Shown: positions 7,767 through 16,545 of the stretch, piece after piece | Position numbering within the stretch: the stretch's first letter is position 1 | Layout of the letters: the number at the start of each line of letters is the position of its first letter | Assembly (NCBI GenBank): GCA_027488575.1 | Contig: JAIYBJ010000040.1 | Span: 1 to 32,963 of the forward strand | DNA length: 32,963 bases | Direction: 5' to 3' | Source of the DNA: Streptomycetaceae bacterium | GTDB taxonomy: Bacteria > Actinomycetota > Actinomycetes > Nanopelagicales > Nanopelagicaceae | Notes under the pieces: model-generated | Told to the model about the DNA's origin: nothing | The model's database searches: none | Seen by the model: the letters and a program-made list of their open reading frames with translations, nothing else | Program-made: the position numbers and the translations under genes

Positions 7767-8834
7767 CTGAAACTTCCTGATTTTCCGTGGGATGCGTTAG
7801 CACCCTTTGGAGATCTAGCGCGCAAACATGGTGCAGGAATAATTGATTTATCTCAAGGAACTCCTGTCGATTCAACCCCACAACTTATTCAAAAATCTTT
7901 GGCTGATCACTCCAATTCTCCAAGTTATCCATTAACTGCAGGCACCCAACAATTGCGAGATGCAATTAGGAAATGGGCAAGTGATCGACTCGGCGCAACA
8001 GGTGAATTCGATGTCTTGCCACTGATTGGTTCAAAAGAGTTTGTGGCTTGGCTTCCAACAACATTGCAATCAAAAAAAGTTCTTTTTCCTAAGGTTGCGT
8101 ATCCAACATATAACGTTGGAGCAATCATCGCGGGTGCCGACCCTGTTGCAGTAGATATCGATGCACGATCATGGCCTGATTCAGATTTAGCCTGGATTAA
8201 TTCACCATCTAACCCAACCGGTCGAGTACATACTGAATCTGAACTAAAGGCAGCCATTGAATATGCCCGCACACACAAGACACCCGTTGTAAGCGATGAG
8301 TGTTATCTAGAGTTCGGCGATAAAGCCCAACCATTCTCCATTCTCTCTTTTACAGATGGCGATAATTCAAATCTTTTGGCTGTTCACTCACTTTCAAAGC
8401 GCTCTTCGATGGCTGGATATCGTGGAGCATTTGTTATCGGCGATCCGGCCCTGATTAAGAAGATTCTTGAAATCAGAAAACATGCAGGCATGATGGTTCC
8501 GCTTCCAATTCAGCACGCGATGATTGCCGCTCTTAGCGATGACGCACACGTGCAGGAACAACGGGCTCGCTACAACAATCGTCGCAAAAGGTTGGCGCCC
8601 GCCCTTGAGTCCATTGGATTTAGAATCGATCATTCCGATGCTGGGCTTTATATCTGGTGTACCCGCGGAGAAGACTCTTGGAAATCAGTTGAAGCACTCG
8701 CAGAGCTTGGAATATTAGTTACACCCGGAATTTTTTATGGCAACGACGGTGCGCAACATGTTCGAATCGCAATGACTGCAACGGATAACGCAATCACTGA
8801 TGCTGCAACTCGCATAAGTGCTTCAAAGGCTTAA
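7767..8834 (+). CDS. dapC: Succinyldiaminopimelate transaminase, probable CTG start
   Basis: A PLP-dependent class I/II aminotransferase of the lysine/diaminopimelate pathway; about 355 residues with the start chosen here. The N-terminal family hallmark (KLPDFPWDALAPF, then IIDLSQGTPVD) lies upstream of the first standard start codon (TTG 7899). The frame from the stop at 7710 to 7899 contains no ATG, GTG or TTG; CTG 7767 sits right before KLPDFPW and has AAAGG (7754-7758) 8 nt upstream. Other motifs: SPSNPTGRV, VSDECYLEF, PLP lysine in SLSKRSSMAGYRGAF. The gene begins 11 nt after the fdxA stop. The specific substrate is inferred from synteny with Rv1178 and family resemblance. Confidence 0.85.
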   Translation: MKLPDFPWDALAPFGDLARKHGAGIIDLSQGTPVDSTPQLIQKSLADHSNSPSYPLTAGTQQLRDAIRKWASDRLGATGEFDVLPLIGSKEFVAWLPTTLQSKKVLFPKVAYPTYNVGAIIAGADPVAVDIDARSWPDSDLAWINSPSNPTGRVHTESELKAAIEYARTHKTPVVSDECYLEFGDKAQPFSILSFTDGDNSNLLAVHSLSKRSSMAGYRGAFVIGDPALIKKILEIRKHAGMMVPLPIQHAMIAALSDDAHVQEQRARYNNRRKRLAPALESIGFRIDHSDAGLYIWCTRGEDSWKSVEALAELGILVTPGIFYGNDGAQHVRIAMTATDNAITDAATRISASKA

Positions 8835-8837
8835 AAC

Positions 8838-9806
8838 ATGACGCTTGGCATTTTGCTTGTAGGTGGAATGGGTACGCGCCTTATGCCATTGACTCGCGAT
8901 ACTCCAAAGCCAATGCTGCCAATTGCAGGTTTGCCAGTTACTGAGCATCAACTCATGGCCGCGAAGCGAGCCGGAATAACAACGATTGTTTTAGCAACCT
9001 CGTATCTCTCTGATGTTTTCACTCCATATTTTGGTGATGGATCACAGTGGGGACTAGATGTGCGATACGCCGTTGAAGAGTCACCTCTTGGAACCGGCGG
9101 AGCAATCAAAAATGCTGCAGCGGCCTTGAATTTAAAGGCTGGTTCAGATGAACCAATTGTAATTTTCAATGGTGATGTGCTGAGTTCGCACAATCTTGCA
9201 AAGCAAATTCAAGAGCACGTTGCTCACAATGCAGATGTCACTCTGCACTTAACGCATGTAGAAGATGCGAGAGCTTATGGATGTGTACCAGTTGATGAAA
9301 GCGGACGGGTAACTGCATTTTTGGAAAAAATGGAGAATCCAATAACAAATACGATTAATGCTGGTTCTTACGTATTTCATCCATCAGTCATCGAAACAAT
9401 TGCTGCCAATACTGTGGTCAGTGTTGAGCGCGATGTATTTCCGGCCCTTGTAACAGCGGGCAAAAAGATCTATGGCTATATCGAAGATGCGTACTGGTTA
9501 GATATCGGAACACCGCGTGCGCTACTAGCCGGCTCTAAACACTTAGTTTATGGGGATTTCAAGGTTGATCCAACATCAACAATCGCAGCATCAGCAAAGC
9601 TCCAAGATGGATCCAGCATCGGCGCGGGCTGCGAAGTTGGTGATGATGTAGTCATAAGTGGCAGCATTGTGTGCGCCGGAGTCGTTATCGAAACTGGTTC
9701 TGAAATAAGAAATAGCTTCATTGCACCTAATTCACACATTCCAAAAGATTCGAAAATCATCGGCAATTACTATTCAAATGAGTTAATTTCACCCCTCAAC
9801 CTCTGA
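8838..9806 (+). CDS. Sugar-1-phosphate nucleotidylyltransferase, probably mannose-1-phosphate guanylyltransferase
   Basis: A 322-residue NTP transferase. The nucleotide-binding start is clear (LVGGMGTRLMPLT, TPKPMLPIAG), followed by ESPLGTGGAI, FNGDVL and the metal/sugar region YWLDIGTP. The C-terminal about 80 residues (240-315) have hexapeptide-like repeats (ASAKLQDGSSIGAGCEVGD) of the left-handed beta-helix type. The order nucleotidyltransferase-whiB2-...-phosphomannomutase follows Rv3264c (ManB) to Rv3257c, so GDP-mannose is the likely product; glucose or N-acetylglucosamine substrates cannot be excluded. It starts 3 nt after dapC, probably in the same transcript. Confidence 0.85.
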   Translation: MTLGILLVGGMGTRLMPLTRDTPKPMLPIAGLPVTEHQLMAAKRAGITTIVLATSYLSDVFTPYFGDGSQWGLDVRYAVEESPLGTGGAIKNAAAALNLKAGSDEPIVIFNGDVLSSHNLAKQIQEHVAHNADVTLHLTHVEDARAYGCVPVDESGRVTAFLEKMENPITNTINAGSYVFHPSVIETIAANTVVSVERDVFPALVTAGKKIYGYIEDAYWLDIGTPRALLAGSKHLVYGDFKVDPTSTIAASAKLQDGSSIGAGCEVGDDVVISGSIVCAGVVIETGSEIRNSFIAPNSHIPKDSKIIGNYYSNELISPLNL

Positions 9807-9845
9807 TTTAGGTTAATTTCACGCTCAAATACTGCTCTCGCCGAC

Positions 9846-9874
9846 TTGACTTACAGGGATTACAAGCGTGTAAT
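9846..9874 (+). promoter_or_regulatory. whiB2 promoter with palindrome over the -10
   Basis: TTGACT (9846-9851), 17-bp spacer, TGTAAT (9869-9874): the best sigma-70-type promoter in the window, five of six matches in each box. A perfect inverted repeat ATTACA-AGCG-TGTAAT (9859-9874) ends exactly on the -10 box. The leader would be about 57 nt, with AAGGAG (9922-9927) 10 nt before the whiB2 ATG. The operator role is inference. Confidence 0.6.
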
Positions 9875-9937
9875 TCACCTTTAGTAGGCCACATCCACAA
9901 GGGATGAAGCCGTTGAATTACAAGGAGAATCGACACT

Positions 9938-10264
9938 ATGCCGATCCGCCCACAAGATTCACAGAAACAGGCACCTACTTCCTCTTCTTCCTCCAATACA
10001 TTTTCTCAAGGCCCAATCATTCAACTCATCTCTGGTGAGAGCGTTGAGCTGTCATGGCAAGAACGCGCACTCTGCGCACAGACAGATCCAGAAGCTTTCT
10101 TTCCAGAAAAGGGCGGATCTACTCGCGAAGCAAAGCGAGTCTGCCTTTCATGCGATGTGCGTTCGCAATGTTTGGAATACGCACTTGCACACGATGAACG
10201 TTTCGGAATTTGGGGCGGACTTTCAGAACGCGAACGCCGTCGTCTGAAGCGCCGTCCTGCTTAA
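9938..10264 (+). CDS. whiB2: WhiB-family iron-sulfur regulator, WhiB2/WhmD type
   Basis: A 108-residue Wbl protein. The four [4Fe-4S] cysteines are C46, C69, C72 and C78 (C..CxxC..C), followed by the turn GIWGG (90-94) and a basic tail ERRRLKRR that contacts DNA and sigma factor. A Ser/Gln-rich 30-residue N-terminal extension is present. The WhiB2 assignment rests on the neighbourhood (nucleotidyltransferase upstream, DUF3499 and phosphomannomutase downstream, as in Rv3264c-Rv3257c). The family member controls septation and division in mycobacteria and sporulation in Streptomyces; that role here is inference. ATG 9938 is set by AAGGAG. Confidence 0.93.
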   Translation: MPIRPQDSQKQAPTSSSSSNTFSQGPIIQLISGESVELSWQERALCAQTDPEAFFPEKGGSTREAKRVCLSCDVRSQCLEYALAHDERFGIWGGLSERERRRLKRRPA

Positions 10265-10303
10265 TCGCAGCAAAGGTTCACGAGCGAAAAGCAGGTTCAC
10301 GCT

Positions 10304-13300
10304 ATGGCTTTAAAAGCCGCAGAAGATTTGCGACACGTAACAGCAATACTTGTTGTTCATGACGGTGCGCTTTGGCTACCTGAAGTAGTTGCCTCCCTTA
10401 CGTCGCAAAAACGTTCAGCTGATCAAATACTCGCAGTCGATACTGGTTCCACGGATTCATCTGCCGCACTTCTTAAAGGTGCAAAAATTCCAACACTCAC
10501 ACTAGATCGTGAATCTGGTTTTGGTGATGCAATTTGGGCTGCTATCCAAACTTTGCCAGCACCAACATCTCCTGAAAATGAATGGCTCTGGATTTTGCAT
10601 GATGACTGTGCAATGCATCCTGATGCACTAAAGAAATTACTCGAAGCTCTCGAAGAAAAACCACAAGCGATTATGGCTGGACCTAAGTTGCTGGGTTGGC
10701 ATGACAAATCACACTTACTAGAAGTCGGCGTCAGCATTGCATCCGATGGCGCTCGCTGGACTGGTCTGGAGCCTCACGAATACGACCAAGGACAACATGA
10801 CGGTGTGCGCGATGTATTGGCAGTAAGCACTGCAGGTGCACTTGTTCGCCGTGATGCATTTGTAGAACTCGGTGGTTTTGATCCAAACCTTTCTCTATTT
10901 AGAGATGACGTTGATTTTGGTTGGCGTGCGCGAGTGGCAGGGCACGCTGTTATCGCAGTGAGCGAAGCAAAAGGCTTTCACGCACAAGCGGCGGCATCAG
11001 AACGTCGCTCTGCGGATGTAAAAGAAGCTTTCTTACACAGACCATTACTTTTGGATCGCCGCAATGCTGCATATGTATTGCTAGTTAATTCAACGTGGTG
11101 GATGTTGCCGTGGGTTGTATTGCAATTACTTGGCTCTGCAACGGCTCGTGCAATTGGATATTTGTTGGCCAAGCTTCCGGGCTATGCAAGCGATGAACTT
11201 TTAGCTCTAGCCACGTTAGTCATTCATCCTCGAGAACTTGCCAGCGCTCGCAAATTTAGAAAATCTCATAGATTGCTATCGGCCCGAGTAGTTAAAGGAT
11301 TTATTCCACATCGCCGCCATCAGATTAGAGCAGCCAGTGAAAGACTCTTTGATTCAATTCGCAGCACCTTGCTTCCCTCTGTCTCCGAAACAAGCACTGT
11401 TCTTGATCCACTTAATGAAGATGAAGATTTGCTAACTCCCGCTACAACAGGGCGATGGTGGACCATCTTTAAGCAACCAAAAGCTTTAGCTGGTTTTGCA
11501 ATTTTAATTCTTATCGCTATTTGGTCACGCCAAAGATACGGCTCACTTGTCGGTGGCGCTCTTGTTCAAACACCTGACGGAGCAAGAGATTTATGGAGAG
11601 CTTACTTTGAGTCGTGGCATCAAATCGGAATGGGAACCGATCGAGGTGCACCGGCCTGGCTTGCAATTGTTGCCTTTGGTTCGACAATTTTCTTTGGTAA
11701 AGCTGATTTATTCATTTCATTCTTATTCTTCTTTGCGCCATTATTTTTTATGCTTGCAAGTTTTAGACTCTTTTCAAAACTTACATCCCACAACTGGCTT
11801 CGTGTCACTGCAAGCTTTCTTTACGCAATCTCTCCTGTAGCGATTGCCAGCATAAACTCTGGGCGAATCGGAACAGTTGTCACACTCATTCTTTTGCCAT
11901 ATATCGGATTATTGATTCGAGATTGGCTGACAATTGAAATTACTTCTTGGCGCAAGATCTTTCTTCTATCGTTGATTCTTTCGATTTCCTGTATGTTTTC
12001 GATGCAGGTCTTCCTCTTTGTTTTCATTGCTACTCTGGTTGTGACGATTATTGATTTCCTTAAGTATGGAAATATTCGATTTTTCCACGACAGATTATGG
12101 CGGCGCCTGGCTTTAGTAATTGCACCTGTGCTTGTAAGCACTCCTTGGTCTTTTTCAACATTATCTAACCCAAAGAATCTTCTACTCGAGCCAGGATTAG
12201 CAATTGCTGGAGGTGGGCCAAACTTTGCATTGATTTCAAATCCAGGAGGAGCCGGCGCACTGCCGTGGTGGTCTATAAGTCCAATTTCACTTATCTTGTT
12301 AGTTGGACTTTTTTCTTCAACAAAGGCAAGAGTAATTTCATATTTTGGTTGTGGCGCAACTGCTGCGGCCGTCCTCTTTGGTTCACTATCAATTTCAGGT
12401 CATGGTAACTCTTCTCCTGTTCGCACATGGACAGGTTCCTTCATTGCTATTGCAACAATGTGTGCAGTTGCTGCTGGAATTTTGATTTTAGATCGATTGC
12501 GCGAAGTTCTTGTCGTCACAAACTTTCACTACCGCCACATACTTGCTGGTTTGCTTGTAGTCGTAACTTCTTTGTATTCACTCTCCACCATTTCATGGCT
12601 CATAACAGCTGGCGCGGATTCTCCGCTTCGTAGCACGGATTCAAAAGTTTTACCGGCTTTTCTAGGTGTTGAAGATGGTGCAAAAACAATTGTGCTGCGT
12701 CAAGTAAAAAACGATGGAGTCAATACGTTGCAATACTTCTTGGCGCGAGGCCACGATGCACTCCTTGGCGAACCAGACATAGCTCCGCCAGAGACTAAAG
12801 CGATCAGCAATGCGATTAAGGAAATTGCTGATGGAAGTGGGATTTCTGCATCTCAAGTATTGGGCCAGCACGGAATTAAGTATGTATTTGCGAAGAGCCC
12901 GACAAATAAAGAAGTAGTCCGCACAATTGATGGACTTGGTGGATTTGTTAGATCATCGGCAACTAATGCAGGAATTGTGTGGAAAGTTAATGGTGCACTC
13001 AGTCGAATAAACTTCATTGATTCAACTGGGAAAGTATCCGAAATTCCAAGCACGAGCGTAGGAACACGAACATTCATTAACTCTGCAGGAACAATTCTGC
13101 TCACAGATTCATACAGCAGATCATGGAAAATCTTGCAAAATGGCTACAGTTTAGAACGCAGTAAAGATGCCAATGGTTTTCCACAATTTAAAGTTACAGA
13201 ACCAGGTGAAATTTCTCTGCTTCACGATGGAACAGTTAGACGTGGCCTCTTATCGCTGCAATTCATCTTCCTAGTTACCTTGATTGTTCTTGCTGCACCA

Positions 13301-13345
13301 GCTGGTCGAAGACGGCGTGAAATGTCAGAAAGTGAGCTGACATGA
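10304..13345 (+). CDS. Giant membrane glycosyltransferase (GT2 domain plus polytopic region)
   Basis: A 1013-residue protein. Residues about 10-260 form a family 2 glycosyltransferase domain: VVHDGALWLPEVV, DTGSTDSS, the DxD-type LHDDCAMHPDAL, and FDPNLSLFRDDVDFGWRARV near the acceptor site. From about 250 onward there are roughly a dozen hydrophobic segments (e.g. 254-285, 393-411, 508-540, 556-580, 710-730, 741-760), an extracytoplasmic stretch (about 790-975), and a last helix near 985-1000. The layout suggests polyprenyl-linked sugar transfer across the membrane for an envelope glycan. It is coupled to the DUF5719 gene by ATGA. Family members sit next to whiB2 and DUF5719 in other Actinobacteria. 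Donor and acceptor are unknown. Confidence 0.85.
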   Translation: MALKAAEDLRHVTAILVVHDGALWLPEVVASLTSQKRSADQILAVDTGSTDSSAALLKGAKIPTLTLDRESGFGDAIWAAIQTLPAPTSPENEWLWILHDDCAMHPDALKKLLEALEEKPQAIMAGPKLLGWHDKSHLLEVGVSIASDGARWTGLEPHEYDQGQHDGVRDVLAVSTAGALVRRDAFVELGGFDPNLSLFRDDVDFGWRARVAGHAVIAVSEAKGFHAQAAASERRSADVKEAFLHRPLLLDRRNAAYVLLVNSTWWMLPWVVLQLLGSATARAIGYLLAKLPGYASDELLALATLVIHPRELASARKFRKSHRLLSARVVKGFIPHRRHQIRAASERLFDSIRSTLLPSVSETSTVLDPLNEDEDLLTPATTGRWWTIFKQPKALAGFAILILIAIWSRQRYGSLVGGALVQTPDGARDLWRAYFESWHQIGMGTDRGAPAWLAIVAFGSTIFFGKADLFISFLFFFAPLFFMLASFRLFSKLTSHNWLRVTASFLYAISPVAIASINSGRIGTVVTLILLPYIGLLIRDWLTIEITSWRKIFLLSLILSISCMFSMQVFLFVFIATLVVTIIDFLKYGNIRFFHDRLWRRLALVIAPVLVSTPWSFSTLSNPKNLLLEPGLAIAGGGPNFALISNPGGAGALPWWSISPISLILLVGLFSSTKARVISYFGCGATAAAVLFGSLSISGHGNSSPVRTWTGSFIAIATMCAVAAGILILDRLREVLVVTNFHYRHILAGLLVVVTSLYSLSTISWLITAGADSPLRSTDSKVLPAFLGVEDGAKTIVLRQVKNDGVNTLQYFLARGHDALLGEPDIAPPETKAISNAIKEIADGSGISASQVLGQHGIKYVFAKSPTNKEVVRTIDGLGGFVRSSATNAGIVWKVNGALSRINFIDSTGKVSEIPSTSVGTRTFINSAGTILLTDSYSRSWKILQNGYSLERSKDANGFPQFKVTEPGEISLLHDGTVRRGLLSLQFIFLVTLIVLAAPAGRRRREMSESELT

Positions 13346-14631
13346 AATTCAAGAGATTTTTAATTGTGGCTGTATCACTTGGGTTATTGGTTGCGTCATC
13401 AAATGCGTTAAGTGGTACAACTTCGAGACAGCAATTTTCAATCGGTTATCCATCTGTTGCATGTCCTGCAACACTCAATGGGTTGGCGTCACAAGTATCT
13501 GTTGCTTCTCGTAGTACAAAGATTTATAAAGTTGGCTCCAGCTCAACGAAGTTTGTAAAGTCCAGAGCGCTTCGAGTTCCGGTACCCGGAGATCCAATAC
13601 TTGTTGATGCACAAGGTGCGACACCAATTGTGTGGCAAAGTCGCCAAGGTTCGTGGGCTGGTGGAACAATCTGCTCTATTCCTGCAGCAAGTCAATGGTT
13701 TGTTGGTGGCGCAGCCGATATCACTGCTCGTGGAAAATTGATTCTAGTTAACAGTGGATTGAGCGAATCTGTTGCAGATGTTTCTGTATGGAGTGGCACA
13801 ACACCATCCACCTCGAAAGCTGTGAGCGTTGCTGCGAACTCATTTGTAACACTTGGATTAGACGCGCTTGCACCAGGTGAGTCTTCAATTGTTTTAAGAA
13901 TTGTTTCACGATCTGGGCGATTAAATGCTTTTGTTATAGATGAACGCGGTAAAGGTTTGCGCACTTTGGGTGGCGATCTGGTAAGTCCAGGAAGTGCGCC
14001 ATCGACAGAATTAGTAATTCCCGCGGTTCCTCTTCAGAAAAGAGTTGCGAATGCTCCAGCCCAACAGCTTCGATTGCTCGCACCAGGAGAAGCAGATGCG
14101 AATGTGAGTGTGGAAATAGTTTCAGGCGATGGTCGCTTTACTCCTGTTGGTTTTGATCAAGTAACTGTTAAGAAGGGTCAAGTCGTGAACTTGCCTTTAT
14201 CGCCAAGTGTTAAATCTTCTGTATATGGTTTAAGAATTACATCTGATGAACCAATTGTTGCCGGCGTTTATGCAACTGTTGGAAGAGATTTTGTATGGAG
14301 TTCTGCAGTGCCGCCCCTATCGACTTTCACGATGGCGATGTCGGGTCTGACGCCTTTGCTGGTTTTCGTTGGAGATAACATCAATGTTGAACTTGAAGTA
14401 AGCCTTGCCGGTGGGAAAAAAGTTCGTAAGTCCGTACGCGGTGATGACATTGCATTTTGGCGCGTCCCAAACAATGCTCGAAATCTGACTTTTACGCGAG
14501 TAAGTGCGAACACATATGCCTCTGCACTACAGACTTCGGTCAACGGATTTGGATCGATACCGCTCTATGCAGGAAGTGTCCTAACCAAATCTGCAATCCC
14601 AACGGCAAACATTCGCGTTTTAAATCCTTGA
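13342..14631 (+). CDS. Exported DUF5719-like protein
   Basis: A 429-residue protein with a clear signal peptide (MKFKRF, hydrophobic core LIVAVSLGLLVASS, likely cleavage about 25-30). The rest is beta-rich with many Ser/Val/Thr residues, repeated V-x-V-x-S strands and no obvious catalytic motif. This fits the DUF5719 family that follows the large glycosyltransferase in actinobacterial whiB2 loci; the assignment is from memory of context and composition. Start ATG overlaps the previous stop (ATGA), so the two are co-translated. It probably works in the envelope with the glycosyltransferase; the function is unknown. Confidence 0.78.
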   Translation: MKFKRFLIVAVSLGLLVASSNALSGTTSRQQFSIGYPSVACPATLNGLASQVSVASRSTKIYKVGSSSTKFVKSRALRVPVPGDPILVDAQGATPIVWQSRQGSWAGGTICSIPAASQWFVGGAADITARGKLILVNSGLSESVADVSVWSGTTPSTSKAVSVAANSFVTLGLDALAPGESSIVLRIVSRSGRLNAFVIDERGKGLRTLGGDLVSPGSAPSTELVIPAVPLQKRVANAPAQQLRLLAPGEADANVSVEIVSGDGRFTPVGFDQVTVKKGQVVNLPLSPSVKSSVYGLRITSDEPIVAGVYATVGRDFVWSSAVPPLSTFTMAMSGLTPLLVFVGDNINVELEVSLAGGKKVRKSVRGDDIAFWRVPNNARNLTFTRVSANTYASALQTSVNGFGSIPLYAGSVLTKSAIPTANIRVLNP

Positions 14632-14660
14632 TAATCCCAACTTTTTAGTCGGGACCCCAC

Positions 14661-14666
14661 TAACCT
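14661..14666 (+). promoter_or_regulatory. Candidate -10 box for a leaderless DUF3499 transcript
   Basis: TAACCT fits TANNNT and ends 7 nt before ATG 14674, so transcription would begin at or one base before the start codon. There is no Shine-Dalgarno in front of this gene. The arrangement is almost the same as before the phosphomannomutase gene. Confidence 0.45.
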
Positions 14667-14673
14667 TCTGTTT

Positions 14674-15045
14674 ATGGATTTGAGTTCACGTTATGGGCGC
14701 GCATGTTCGCGCACTAGTTGTCGACTCACAGCAACAATGACATTGACTTATAACTATGCAGATTCAACTGCAGTGCTTGGTCCCTTAGCTACATTTTCTG
14801 AACCGCATGCTTATGACTTATGTGAAAAACATGGAGAGCGTTTAACTGTTCCTAATGGATGGAACGTCATTAAAGCATCCACTAATCCCCACGACAGTGG
14901 CCCTACACAAGATGACTTAATGGCCATTGCCGATGCTGTTCGTGAAGTTGGATCAAAAGAAATTACAACACAAAGTCCACAGAGCAGTGCAAGCGCTGCA
15001 ACTTCACTCGGTCGCCGAGGACATTTACGCGCAGTTCCGTCCTAG
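14674..15045 (+). CDS. DUF3499 family protein
   Basis: A 123-residue actinobacterial protein of unknown function. Family features: CSRTSC near the N-terminus, ATMTLTYNYADSTAVLGPL, then EPHAYDLCEKHGERLTVP. The Cys pair (residues 11 and 16) with the later Cys-x2-His suggests a small metal-binding fold. The C-terminal about 50 residues are Ser/Ala/Gln-rich and end in a basic LGRRGHLRAVP segment. The position between the envelope genes and phosphomannomutase matches Rv3258c-Rv3257c. Its stop TAG begins the -10 box of the next gene. Confidence 0.9.
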   Translation: MDLSSRYGRACSRTSCRLTATMTLTYNYADSTAVLGPLATFSEPHAYDLCEKHGERLTVPNGWNVIKASTNPHDSGPTQDDLMAIADAVREVGSKEITTQSPQSSASAATSLGRRGHLRAVPS

Positions 15046-15048
15046 ACT
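15043..15048 (+). promoter_or_regulatory. Candidate -10 box for leaderless phosphomannomutase, built on a stop codon
   Basis: TAGACT (TANNNT) starts with the TAG stop of DUF3499 and ends 7 nt before ATG 15056. A start of transcription at the start codon is predicted. No ribosome-binding site is visible. Confidence 0.42.
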
Positions 15049-15055
15049 TTGCTCT

Positions 15056-16420
15056 ATGGGTTCAAAAGAATTTCCAAATATTTTTAAAGCCTATGACATA
15101 CGGGGGCTTGTCGGAACTGAACTAACTCCAGACTTTGCCTTTGCAACTGGCGCAGCATTTGCACGTTTCATAATTCAAGAACGCGAACCAGGCACGGTTG
15201 TTGTTGGTGAAGATATGCGTCCTTCCTCACCTCAATTAGCCGATGCATTTTCTGCTGGAGTGACATCTCTTGGTCTGGATGTAATTCGAATTGGACTCGC
15301 TTCCACCGATATGTTGTATTTTGCGGCAGGTAAGTTAAATATGCCTGGAGCAATGTTTACTGCAAGCCACAATCCTGCCGAGTACAACGGCATCAAATTA
15401 TGTTTGAGTGGCGCTAGACCGATCGGAAAAGAATCTGGCTTACTGAGTATTGAGAATTTTGTGCGCTCAGGAACACCTATTTCATTTGGCAATGTTGGAA
15501 AAGAGAGCGAACGCGATTTACTCGCTGATTATGTAAAGCATTTGAATATTCTTGTAGATCTAACTGGCATACGAAAACTAAAGATAGTCATCGATGCAGG
15601 AAATGGAATGGCGGGCTACACGGCTCCTGCAATATTTAATGGTCTAAACCTTGAGATTATTCCTATGTACTTTGAGTTAGATGGATCATTTCCAAATCAC
15701 GAGGCCAATCCAATCGATGCAAAGAACCTCAAAGATTTGCAGAAAGGTGTTAAAAAGCACGCCGCCGATATCGGTTTAGCATTTGATGGTGATGCCGACC
15801 GATGTTTCTTAGTTGATGAAAATGGTGAAACCGTGAACCCATCAGATCTGACTGCCCTCATTGCAGAACGCGAGTTAAAGAAGCACCCAGGTTCTTCAAT
15901 AATTCATAACCTTATTTCTTCACGTTCTGTTGCAGAAGTTATTCAAGAAAATGGTGGCACAGCGCTTCGCTCACGAGTTGGACACTCTTACATTAAAGCG
16001 ATGATGGCCGAGAGTGGTGCGATTTTTGGTGGCGAACACTCAGGACACTTCTACTTCAAAGATTTCTGGAAGGCAGATTCGGGAGCACTTGCAGCACTTC
16101 ACGCCATCGCAGCACTCGGAAATTCCAAGAGTTCTTTATCGAAGTTACTTAAGCCGTATCAAAGATACTTTTCCAGTGGCGAGATAAATTCAAAGGTAAA
16201 GGATGCACAGCTCGCTATGGATGTTATTGAGAACCACTATGCCGCGATGGATTCGGTAACGATTGATCATCTAGATGGCTTGACGGTAAACGGTGACACC
16301 TGGTGGTTTAACCTGCGCCCCTCAAATACAGAACCGCTTCTTCGCTTGAATGTGGAAGCCAAGACCCTTGCCCGTATGGAGAAAATCAAAGATGAGGTAC
16401 TCGCCACAGTTAGAAAATGA
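15056..16420 (+). CDS. manB: Phosphomannomutase/phosphoglucomutase
   Basis: A 454-residue alpha-D-phosphohexomutase that interconverts mannose-6-phosphate and mannose-1-phosphate (possibly also the glucose forms). All four active-site loops are seen: phosphoserine loop TASHNPAEYNG, metal loop DGDADRC, sugar-binding GEHSGHFYF and phosphate-binding RPSNTEP. The open frame extends to 14927, but that part overlaps DUF3499 in another frame; the family start (KEFPNIFKAYDIRG) points to ATG 15056. With the upstream nucleotidyltransferase it would supply GDP-mannose for the envelope glycosyltransferase. Synteny with Rv3257c (pmmA/manB) supports mannose. Confidence 0.93.
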   Translation: MGSKEFPNIFKAYDIRGLVGTELTPDFAFATGAAFARFIIQEREPGTVVVGEDMRPSSPQLADAFSAGVTSLGLDVIRIGLASTDMLYFAAGKLNMPGAMFTASHNPAEYNGIKLCLSGARPIGKESGLLSIENFVRSGTPISFGNVGKESERDLLADYVKHLNILVDLTGIRKLKIVIDAGNGMAGYTAPAIFNGLNLEIIPMYFELDGSFPNHEANPIDAKNLKDLQKGVKKHAADIGLAFDGDADRCFLVDENGETVNPSDLTALIAERELKKHPGSSIIHNLISSRSVAEVIQENGGTALRSRVGHSYIKAMMAESGAIFGGEHSGHFYFKDFWKADSGALAALHAIAALGNSKSSLSKLLKPYQRYFSSGEINSKVKDAQLAMDVIENHYAAMDSVTIDHLDGLTVNGDTWWFNLRPSNTEPLLRLNVEAKTLARMEKIKDEVLATVRK

Positions 16421-16545
16421 GTGCTTCAGTTCTCACTTTAGATGCAATACCAGTAACCTAATCTCCTAGCCGCCTAACACTGTAGAGCCCTACCCCTTAG
16501 GTCACGTCTAAAAACATTTGTACTTAACCTAAAAGGAGAACGTTC
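16421..16545 (+). promoter_or_regulatory. ahcY upstream region
   Basis: 125 nt between phosphomannomutase and ahcY. AAAGGAG (16532-16538) is a strong ribosome-binding site 7 nt before the GTG start. Several TA-rich hexamers (TAACCT at 16525-16530, TAATCT near 16459) could be -10 boxes, but none has a good -35 and one is too close to the ribosome-binding site. I do not recognise a SAH or SAM riboswitch fold. Confidence 0.35.

Noticed and set aside
7418-7825. 135-codon minus-strand frame opposite fdxA and dapC
   Set aside because: It lies entirely over the well-supported ferredoxin and dapC start; Arg/Leu-rich shadow composition.
14927-15055. Longer phosphomannomutase start at 14927
   Set aside because: The extra 43 codons overlap DUF3499 coding sequence in another frame and do not resemble the family N-terminus.
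16421-16545. SAH riboswitch in front of ahcY
   Set aside because: I could not see the conserved core or paired stems; only a strong ribosome-binding site is evident.
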